Below are positions 56,251 to 64,000 of a stretch of DNA of 64,000 bases, piece by piece. Each line of letters starts with the position of its first letter. Position 1 is the stretch's first letter. The stretch lies in the NCBI GenBank assembly GCA_047967505.1, contig CM106538.1; one strand, given 5' to 3'. The translations under genes were made by a program, and so were the position numbers. The stretch comes from Dipteris shenzhenensis (taxonomy: Eukaryota > Polypodiophyta > Polypodiopsida > Gleicheniales). Below the pieces are notes generated by a model. That model ran no database searches, was not told where the DNA came from, and saw only the letters and a program-made list of their open reading frames with translations.

Positions 56251-57254
56251 TTGGGTACTCATATAGCCTTTGCCATAGGGCTTCCATATATCAGTAATTA
56301 CGTAGGATCTAAACATTTAATCCATGTTACATATTAAACTTTTGACTTTAGAGTCGACACACTTAGCGAGCTATACATTCACGATTTAACATGAAAGATT
56401 GTAGAGACAATAGACTCTAATCAAGAGCTTGCAAGTCACCAATCAGGATTGAAATTGGATAATTGAAATAACAAGTGGGTGAAGTGCCTACTTCCAACAT
56501 GAACAGAAAATACCGAAGTCCGAAAATCTATTAGAGATCAATCAACATAGGTGTCAAAATTGAAGTTTGATACATACATCATAAAAGCAAACCACATTCA
56601 ACTAGCTTGTTGATTTGGGCCGATTGTGTTGCTTATTTGTTCAACCATTTCATTGGTTCAATCACTTGCATTGCATAACTACAAGTCAATCAAAACTCAC
56701 CCAACAAATATCCCATATAACCTCTACTCAGTTACTAAAGCATGTTGAATAGCTAACACTTGGAACACATTGAAATGGCACCAACTCATCAACCTTGATG
56801 GCTTACATGTGTATCAAGATCCCACCTAGCTATTTCTCAATTGGAGCCTCCACGTGGGATGCCATCGTTGCTTCGAAATCTTAAGCTGCTTGTATTAGAT
56901 TCATCAATTCTCATTACAATAGCTACGAGTATCATCTGATCTTCATACTCAAGATGCAGACTTGCCTTGCAACAAAGAATATTGAGCTAAGATATATCAT
57001 AAATTTAGAGGACACACACTCTCACAGCTTCTCATAATATGACTAGAATCACTCATATTGCTTGGGCATCCAAGCTTCCTTTGTTTTAGTTTTCCTGATT
57101 TGTACTCTCAACTATCCCACTCTCTCACATATGCATGCAATAATCAAAATAAGATAACATGGAGCCTAAACACAAGCAAGTAGTTTATACTCTACAATAT
57201 TCACACTATGTATTCAACCTTGTAATATGAAGGAAACATGAGCTTTAAATCTTC

Positions 57255-57560
57255 CTTATACAATGATCTCTCTCAAGTACCCACTTAAATTGTTTCTATC
57301 CACAATTTATAATGAATCTAGAATGATGATCACTGAAGATCTCTCTCTTAAGTACCACTCAAATTGTTTCTCTCAAAATTTCTCTCTTCTCCACACCACA
57401 AACATCACTAAAGATCTCAAAGACATGCCGCCTCTATAATTACTTGACTCTCAATTCTCTCATGCAATTAGGAAGAAAAGAGGAGATTTAACTCTTCTTG
57501 ATACAATGATCTCTCTCTTAAGTACCCACTCAAATTGTTTCTCTCCACAATCTAGAATGA
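57255..57560. repeat. Three scattered copies of a ~60-bp repeat
   Basis: GATCTCTCTCTTAAGTACC.ACTCAAATTGTTTCTCTC or close variants occur at about 57,264, 57,341 and 57,509. Two of them continue into CCACAAT.TA.AATGAAT.TAGA. No gene is associated. Confidence 0.7.
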
Positions 57561-58998
57561 ATTTAGACTAAATGAAAATCCTTCCTAGAACGAGGATGAT
57601 AACAAAGGAAGGGGAGATAGACGTGGCAATGGAATTCTCTTCTCTTAAAGTCGATCCTCCACCATGTTGCTCTTTTTGTAATCTTCAATTGATTCTCTAT
57701 GACATGTGCTACTACAAATTCCATGTCTCTTCATTGATGTACAACCAAGCACTATTGCTCTTACTATGTGTAGTCTAATCCTAGATTATCTACTTGTACA
57801 CCTAGTTAGCATTTGTGATATAGAGTTTGGAGAGGATCCAAGCATGTGACTGATCCAATCTTGAAACAAGAGATTGTGGAAATGGAGGCTAAGGGGTGTC
57901 ACACCCAGTTGGAGGGGTTAGCCCTTTATGGTCACATGGAAGATACCCGCACCCATGGTGTACATGTAGGAAGCCAATGAAAATGAGCAATAGTTGGCTA
58001 TTAAATGTAACCTCATGCTTGATGCAAGGCACTCTTGCAAGCTCAAATATGATCATGTTTTTCTACCACTATTCCCTTCACTTATAGAATGGAATCCCTG
58101 TCCTAAAATTTATAAATTCCTTCATCCCCTCTCCCTCTCCCTCTCCCCCTTCTCTCTCCCATACCTTTCATAAGATCCACTGATCTTTAACATCTTACTT
58201 TAGTATGCATACGTAGGTTGATGACATGCATTTGCATATTAATCTATAGCCAAGTGCTAGTACTTAAAATGTATTCCATACCCATGTGATTTCCATAAGC
58301 CTGTTCAAAAGTATGTGCATATACTTTTTCATGCTAAAGGCAAGGGACTTGTATTATGCATATACTTTCCATAAGGTGACACAATTACCAAATCATTTGA
58401 ATTACATAGTATCTAGTATCTCATAGTAGTTCCACAATATTATACCTGATTTGAAGAGCTAGTAAAAAGGGGTAACACCACCAAAAGGGAATGCCATATG
58501 GAGGGAGAGAAAGGGAAACTATTGCAATTATTGCAAGTAAACCCTCGAGTTTGAAGTATGTTGTACCCCTAAAAATCACCAACAATACTTCTAGAAGAGG
58601 AACAATCATTAACTACTAGTAGCACAACAAAGTCATGAAGGCCACTATACAAATCAATATGGGAAAATATGTTTTGAAAAATCATCACCCACATAGACAC
58701 GAGTTGTAGATTATTTCTCAACTAGCACTAATTATAAATGGGCAAGATGAGGCAAACTGCATGTTAGTATCTGTACATGTCAATTGCGATTGAGTTGCAT
58801 GCTTTCCTAAGTGTAAGGTGGGAGAGGGTACACAAGTAGTCATATTGTGAGCCAAGATTATGTGTACAAGGTTAATTGAGGCTATGTTCATATCCTTAGG
58901 CATGCCACTAATTATTATATGGTGAATGTCATCCTAAACCATGATGCATGCACAAATGCATGTTGGCACGTGTAAATGGAGCATGCGTTTGCATGCAT

Positions 58999-59019
58999 AT
59001 GTGTGTGTGTGTGTGTGCA
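58999..59019. repeat. (TG)n microsatellite
   Basis: Ten TG units inside a longer alternating purine-pyrimidine tract with GCATGC elements. Confidence 0.9.
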
Positions 59020-59322
59020 TTCATGCATGCTTGCTTGTGTGTCCAAATTGTTGTTTGTATGTCTAGATTCTATCATCCTTGCCTATGGATGAACTTATAC
59101 CACATACAAAATTTATAACATTTTATGCATTAAAAGGAAATTATGTGATGTCAAGTTTAACATAAACAAAAGACAACAACAAGTCTTCCATTATTCATAA
59201 TCTATAAGATATAAGAAATGTTGCCTTGAATAGGATTGTGATTTCCTAAATTAATTAACTTCTAACTTTTTTTCACAAATTAGAGCTAGAAAATGTTAGG
59301 ATAATATCTCTATTTAAATAAT

Positions 59323-59775
59323 TCATAATGATTGAAGAAACTTTCCAAGCTTTAAAACATCAATAGTGTAGTCTAGCACATGCCACATGGCATCTTTACA
59401 TTGTGTAGTATTACCTCTACGTGGGTTGGCTATGGCTTTTCCAAATAGGTTTGAAAGGTCATACCTCAAGTCAAGAGCATGTACAGTAGGGCGAATCCAT
59501 GAATGTATCACACTAAGATCACTATAATTTGAATGAGACCAGTTACAATGACCAAATATATCCACAATTGTGGAATTATTTGGTAAAAATAATGCAGTCC
59601 AGGAGTTTGCACCATGAGCAAGCACAAACACATCTATTTGGGACATCAAAGAAACCAATGTTGGCAAATCATATGTTGCTTCACCTCTTGCCAACATTTC
59701 ATCAAAGTATTGGAATTGCAACCTTGGAAGGGACATATTTCTTATATATGTCAAAAACTCATTAACATTAAGCAC
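59323..59775 (-). pseudogene. GT61-like glycosyltransferase fragment
   Basis: A 150-codon minus-strand frame contains LVSLMSQIDVFVLAHGANSW followed by TALFLPNNSTIVDI. This matches the (V/L)..HGA...(N/T)..FL....(V/I)(V/I)(E/D)(I/L) core of plant GT61 enzymes (DUF563; xylan arabinosyl- or xylosyltransferases and N-glycan xylosyltransferase), which work in the Golgi. The upstream membrane anchor and N-terminal half are absent from the neighbouring sequence. It is either a broken copy or the last exon of a gene whose other exons I cannot see. The frame itself is intact. Confidence 0.5.
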
Positions 59776-59799
59776 TCTACGAGACGAGATGTGTCATTT

Positions 59800-60149
59800 C
59801 ATAAGTAGACAAGCATACGTAATGGCTTTGGAGGTTTATTGACCTGCATTTCATACGAAAAAAAGTTTTTGTAAGGACACATTTATGCCTTATTTCTTTC
59901 TTAATAAAGTGAAATCAATTTTAAAAAAAAATTTTGTCTGCAAATATGAGCTGATAACAATCCATAGATAAGTACAAATGGTTCTCACAAAGCATGTATC
60001 TATAAATCATTCTTTTATATGCATAATTATGTTCATGACAGTGACAATTGCAAAGCATAATTATGTTCATGATAGTGACATTTGCAAGCTCTACCCCCAA
60101 CATGTGCAATATTGTTTTCACACACACACACACACACACACACAAAGGA

Positions 60150-60211
<62 letters not shown>

Positions 60212-61070
60212 CCCCCAAACAAACCATGGGTAGTCCTATGTTGCATGTGTGTGTGGGCGCACGTGTGCACACACACCCAAGCATGGAGATACAAGCATGC
60301 GCACATGGGCACGTGCGTGTGCATGCACACACACACACACACACACACACAAGAGAATGAATATGGTGATGTGTTTGCAATGGCAATTATGGTATCTCTA
60401 GTAATGCTCCAACCTCATACGGGTCATGAATAGGATGATGAACATACCCTATCGTTGCATCATATTAAGAACAAGATCAGATGGGTCAGAAAATGCTAAT
60501 TCATATGAGCTAGTGAACCATCCCAACTAGACACTAGAGCCGTATGCATTGGATGTATAGAAACTAAGCGATGAGAATCATTTAGTACAACAATACGAAT
60601 GCAATACTGAGGTAAACCCATTGGAAACCCCTTTACTAAAAATGAATGGACACTACGTGAGTTTCTTGCATCGGAAGCCTACACTGTAAAGATGTGGAAG
60701 AGACTCTCTTCAATCCTAAATGGAGATTCCACTTTGAATAATACATGTAAATACATGGGTGTATAGGTGGATGGACGTATTGGTGTGGGGAACCCAGAAT
60801 CCCCCCTCCTAGCATAGGGAAATACACATATATTTAAGCAATTACATCTTTTATGCACCAATATAGAGATGGGTCCCATCTATCTCATGGGAAATATTCC
60901 ACCACCAAATAGATCTCAGATCCCTTGGCTATGTACCAAGGATTCCACCTCAATCTGCCTCAACAGATGCAAATTCATTCCAACTAGACATCTTATAATA
61001 CAACACAAGACTCAATTTCCATCGGGTGTTATGCTTTCATTTGAGAGACAACTACGACTTACTACTAACT
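59800..61070. other. Microsatellite-rich stretch without a gene
   Basis: Contains the CA-CT-CA compound microsatellite. Frames of 90-150 codons across it are low-complexity artefacts. 60.4-61.07 kb shows no recognised gene. Its right end could be plastid sequence upstream of clpP. Confidence 0.45.
60119..60350. repeat. Compound (CA)13-(CT)29-(CA)12 microsatellite
   Basis: CA run at 60,119-60,144, CT run at 60,152-60,210 with one T interruption, then GTGTGTG/CACACA patches and a second CA run at 60,326-60,350. Confidence 0.95.
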
Positions 61071-61075
61071 TCCGT

Positions 61076-61260
61076 ATGCCAATTGGTGTTTTGGAGGTGC
61101 CTTTTGTCTACCTGGGGAAGAGGATGCAGTTCGGATTGACATATAGTGTGACTCGTGAGAAATTTCAAGTTGTATGGAGTTACTTCCCATCATTTCTCAT
61201 CCGAGCGATTGTCTGTATCTCAATTAAAATAGATTGATTCTTTGGTAGTTGAATGCATGA
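61076..61260 (+). pseudogene. clpP: Plastid clpP exon 1 and start of its group II intron
   Basis: The DNA reads MPIGVLEVPF, then after a one-base deletion LPGEEDAVRIDIY. This is the first exon of the plastid-encoded Clp protease subunit. With the deleted base restored in count, the exon is 71 bp, the length I recall for intron-containing plastid clpP. It is followed directly at 61,146 by GTGTGACTCG, the GTGYG-type group II intron start. Retention of the intron shows transfer of plastid DNA, not cDNA. The catalytic serine and histidine lie in later exons, which are absent. It is a nuclear plastid-DNA insertion (NUPT) and cannot make protease. Confidence 0.85.
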
Positions 61261-61406
61261 GACTGGAATGAGAGATTCGATAAAAGATCCATCAATCCTC
61301 AAAATCCATGGCTAGTTGGAACTAACAGATTCTCTAGTCTTCGTTCGCTAAATCCCATTGGTTTATAATGACAAGGATAACCACAATATTGAATGGGACC
61401 TTAGAA

Positions 61407-61656
61407 GGTTCAGCTCACAAAATTTTAGTATACCACATGCATTCAAAAGGAGACGTATTTTAATTCCACTTTTACGGAAATTTTAATAGGAATACAATAA
61501 CAGGAGGGATTTTTAATTCAACTTTAGAAAAAAATCCGTTAGTTCACAAGTAAAGAGGGGTGGTTTTCTTGGAAGGGAAATTTTAGTTGAGGGGTTTTTT
61601 AAATATTCCTTGAATGGCGTACATGATACCTAGGGTTGCTTAGTAGTGCACCCCTT
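61407..61656 (+). mobile_element. ~245-bp short dispersed element, copy 2 (inside plastid-derived DNA)
   Basis: Same orientation and full-length match to 10,075-10,320, about 80 percent identical by eye. It sits between clpP- and trnD-derived plastid sequence, so it may have inserted into the NUPT. Ends read GGTTCAGC and TAGTGCACCCC. Confidence 0.8.
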
Positions 61657-61841
61657 GAGAATTGGGACTTGAATTAGTCGATGAATCAGGGTGGGGTGTG
61701 AATTGGGGAAAGAACTACTTGTTCTACATGTACAAATATATTCGAAATGAGATTCAAGTAAAAATGGTTTGTTGGATTCATCATGGATGGGATGAGAGAG
61801 CATTGACTCCTAATCACCTAGTACATAGACTTTAATTGCTT

Positions 61842-61912
61842 GGGATTATAGCTCAATCGATTAGAGCACCGCCCTATCAAGGCAACAATTGTGGGTTTGC
61901 AAGCATTTGCAT
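61842..61912 (+). pseudogene. trnD-GUC: Plastid trnD-GUC remnant
   Basis: GGGATTATAGCTCAAT..A followed by TTAGAGCACCGCCCT.TCAA matches the 5' half and anticodon arm of plastid aspartate tRNA. The anticodon GTC has become ATC. The TpsiC arm is degraded (GTGGGTTTGCAAGC for GCGGGTTCGAGCCC) and the acceptor 3' strand is lost. Most changes are G-to-A or C-to-T. It cannot function as tRNA-Asp. Confidence 0.8.
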
Positions 61913-62009
61913 AGAATATGATTCACCCATACTCTACCTTCTAATGAAATGTGTCATTTACAAAAAAAATAGTATTGCTATCCTCATTAATGTATGAGGT
62001 CATTTGGGT

Positions 62010-62790
62010 AAGGTTCTAGTGCCTCTCTCTACCAAGAATTTCGAAGACAAATGTATTTTGCTACCAGTCTTTGAGAGTTGACTGCCGCCGATGCTATGGA
62101 TTTTCAAGCCATGGTCCATATTCTTGTTCAATCCATACAAACCAAACCCTCCTTTACGATACATAGATAGTAGCCGATTCAGTGGCGATAGCTTATTGAA
62201 GTAGGAAATATCAAATCACTTTTTTAGTAAATATTTGGCTAATGGAAAACATCGGTTGCCTCTCATTGCATTACCCAGTTTTTGGAGACCAATTATTAGA
62301 GGATTTGGATATGCCATTTCCAATTTATCATCTACACGAAAACTGGATTTTGAACCAAAATTAGGAAGAACAAGGATTTAAATAATGAGTTAAAGGACCA
62401 AATTTGATTCCTAGACAATGAGCCTATCTTCTTGAAAGCGATGGAAAGAAGGACCAGATTGGCTGATAATGGAGGTGAATTACCTAAGACTTATGATCCA
62501 TTTTTAAATAATGCTTGTCATGCTAGGATTGCAAACTCGGATTCATTCTGATTACTGTCTAATTCATTGGCATCAAAAGTAGATGACGACTACGAGTATG
62601 CCCATGAATCGAATTCCAGTAATAAGATTCACAATTGGGTGTCTATCAGTACAAAGCATTGAGAATCATTGAGATTCTTCTTCCCTGGGAAGCATTGCCA
62701 AAAAATTCTTTGCAAATATTTGTTTTCATGTTTGAAACATCGAATGATGTCGTGATTGAAGATGTGGGAGAATCAAACTATTTAGTTTTG
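62010..62790 (+). pseudogene. ycf1: Plastid ycf1 (tic214)-like fragment
   Basis: Readable blocks in order are LWIFKPWSIFLFNPYKPNP, NGKHRLPLIALPSFWRP, and ERRTRLADNGGELPKTYDPF with LNN. The last matches the ycf1 motif that I recall as (E)KRTRL.N....LPK.YDPFL.G. It continues with SLASKVDDDYEYAHESNSSN and a possible PFETSNDVVIEDVGES-like stretch. Ycf1/Tic214 is a large plastid protein of the inner-envelope import machinery. Several stops and frameshifts break it. Only this middle part is present and the match is from memory, so the gene name is moderately secure. Confidence 0.55.
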
Positions 62791-62929
62791 AAGGACGATT
62801 GCACCCCCCCTTCTTGTAACTTGGGATCAAGTCTTCAAACTTTCTTCATCTCCGATAGAGGTAGCTTTATTCTTAACGTACCTCAACAATGATGGAGGTA
62901 CCCTCGATTGGATCCACTTGCTAGATGTA

Positions 62930-63236
62930 CCTCTAAGCCAATTTTGGAGCAGCCTTGAGATAGTGGAACCAACTAGTGAAGAACATCAACCTTGCAAAGA
63001 TTAAGGCACTGATAGCGGTGCGATAGAGTTGTAACTCACTAGTTACTCCAAAAGACCACCATATTTGAAAAACTTGGGGTGTTATCTATATACCCTAGAA
63101 CCCCCCACCTACATCTCTATCAAGTATCTCTTGACTAACTATTGGCCAAACTACCTGGGTGCTAGGCTTAACATAAGTGCCTAGGATCACGTAGCCACAC
63201 GTCATAATTAAAGAAGTGAGACCCGTGAAAATACGT
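62930..63236 (-). pseudogene. psaA: Plastid psaA fragment
   Basis: The minus strand reads [17 protein letters not shown], then [20 protein letters not shown] and [24 protein letters not shown] and [12 protein letters not shown] follow. These match PsaA, the photosystem I core subunit, from YFHGARFSNYEAWLSDP to WFHYHKAAPKLA. It covers roughly 100 residues out of about 750, with one frameshift after the DP and several stops. The orientation is opposite to the clpP, trnD and ycf1 pieces, which are not neighbours in any plastid genome I know in this order. The plastid DNA was rearranged before, during or after insertion. Confidence 0.85.
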
Positions 63237-63239
63237 GTG

Positions 63240-63740
63240 CTCTTCTCCAAGACTTTCGAAATGGGTATTCGGGTAAGAGGAATGGAGTCGACTCCCATGG
63301 GGGGAATGCTCACAAAGGACCGGTGGATATTACAATATGAACATCAGATCCTTCCATTTCAATGCTCAGTAGCTACAATGGTTTCTGTGATTATCCCGCT
63401 GTTGGTCAAGGCACTGCTGCCTCGCAGGTCGAGCGCAACCCCTTCTAATAGATTTCCAATCCCCTATGAATTAGAGCCATTGACAGTATACCTAACTAAA
63501 CCATCAAGCGCAACCCTTTTGGATCCATTTACAGTCCTTTATGAATCGGAGCCATTGACAATCAGTTATTCCTATCCATCTATGGGAGAATTCACCCATC
63601 ACCCTCAATCTTATCTTTCTATAGGAATCTTCTCTCTTAGGAGGCCCGAGTCATCAGGTAGTTTCCAAATGACCCCTATCGGGTATCTACTGGGGTTAGA
63701 TTTCTCAAATTCCTCGATATCTTCTCTATGTATATATAAA
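63240..63740. other. Gene-free stretch, possibly more plastid-derived DNA
   Basis: Adjoins the psaA fragment. I cannot assign a plastid gene. It holds a 75-bp-period duplication, listed separately. Confidence 0.35.
63431..63562. repeat. Diverged tandem duplication, 75-bp period
   Basis: AGCGCAACCC followed by GATTTCCAAT or GATCCATTTACAGT and then TATGAAT, GAGCCATTGACA occurs twice, starting at 63,431 and 63,506. About 57 bp of each unit align. Confidence 0.75.
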
Positions 63741-63748
63741 TTTTCAAC

Positions 63749-63795
<47 letters not shown>
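63749..63795. repeat. (CA)23 microsatellite
   Basis: Uninterrupted CA run, followed by about 200 bp of TG-rich alternating purine-pyrimidine sequence to the window end. Confidence 0.95.
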
Positions 63796-63798
<3 letters not shown>

Positions 63799-63898
63799 TG
63801 CATGTGTGTGACATGTCTTTGCACTGTGCATATCCTTGCACATGCATTCATGTATGTGTGTGCATGAGTGTAGCAAGTGCAAGTGGGGATGTGTGTGT

Positions 63899-63923
63899 GG
63901 GTGGGTGGGTGGGTGGGTGGGTG
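63899..63923 (+). repeat. (GGGT)n tract, G-quadruplex motif
   Basis: Six consecutive GTGG/GGGT units give at least five GGG runs separated by single T residues, the most stable class of parallel G-quadruplex motif. Confidence 0.85.
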
Positions 63924-64000
63924 CGTGTGTGTGTGTGCATGTGTGTATCTGTCTGTGCACGTGTGTACGATCATGTGCACACACATGTGCATATGAGCAT

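Larger units (their letters stand above)
54961..59320. other. Downstream of the PPR gene, no further gene recognised
   Basis: The first 600 bp stay CpG-containing and may be 3' UTR. I find no DYW-type sequence in any frame there. Near 55.67-55.72 kb one frame reads MQRYMKEGKCFRC, like the start of a gypsy gag zinc knuckle, but the second half is missing. Two clusters of short repeats follow (56.0 and 57.3-57.6 kb). The rest is AT-rich DNA with short frames only. Confidence 0.4.

Noticed and set aside
59978-60433. 151-codon plus frame and 117-codon minus frame
   Set aside because: They run through CA and CT microsatellites and consist of HTHT and SLSL runs or their complements.
1-64000. CRISPR arrays, bacterial operons, or an intact rRNA or tRNA gene
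   Set aside because: No regularly spaced repeats with unique spacers. The only tRNA-like sequence is the decayed plastid trnD, and the window is eukaryotic nuclear DNA.

Overview
This window is plant nuclear DNA, and most of it is a transposon graveyard. The evidence is a single-exon PLS-class pentatricopeptide-repeat (PPR) gene, a plant MIR166 locus, decayed plastid DNA (clpP exon 1 with its group II intron start, trnD, ycf1-like, psaA), plant LINE, Ty1/copia and Ty3/gypsy remnants, and many CA/GA microsatellites. The plastid psaA fragment keeps a KPS.QVVWP wording that, from memory, suits non-angiosperms. The PPR protein reads like those of seed-free plants or gymnosperms. I therefore favour a large-genome lycophyte, fern or gymnosperm, but the sequence does not settle this.

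Layout: 1-5.6 kb holds no gene, with a 113-bp tandem duplication and a perfect hairpin. 5.6-10.85 kb is a decayed plus-strand L1-type LINE interrupted at 10.08-10.32 kb by a ~245-bp element with a second copy at 61.4 kb. 13.6-15.5 kb is a second, minus-strand LINE interrupted by a foldback. 21.0-23.6 kb is a CpG-rich island carrying MIR166: a candidate TATA box, a pyrimidine-rich leader and a hairpin with the canonical miR166 on its 3' arm. 31.2-34.4 kb is a mosaic of gypsy reverse transcriptase, copia RNase H, a duplicated gypsy gag linker and a chromodomain. 34.5-38.3 kb holds two diverged ~0.9-1.0 kb direct repeats. 38.4-41.7 kb is a decayed plus-strand gene of the family I recall as DUF7869, and it faces a minus-strand block of unrecognised ORFs at 42.3-43.7 kb. 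These are followed by a CT-rich tract and a 73-bp minisatellite. 46.1-48.3 kb is a minus-strand gypsy integrase with a possible extra ORF. 50,323-51,977 is a complete small copia-type element with two 237-bp LTRs and a gag ORF only. 52.66-54.96 kb is the PPR gene. 59.3-59.8 kb is a GT61-like fragment. 61.0-63.2 kb is a mosaic of plastid pieces. The window ends in CA/TG repeats with a strong G-quadruplex motif.

Only two loci look like working host genes. MIR166 should restrain class III HD-ZIP transcription factors post-transcriptionally. The PPR protein should act on organellar RNA, although it lacks its C-terminal editing domains and has an upstream out-of-frame ATG. Both lie in CpG-containing DNA, while the surrounding repeat DNA is CpG-poor, as expected of methylated and deaminated transposons. 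No operon-like organisation is present. Protein-family names come from reading translations by eye, without any database search.
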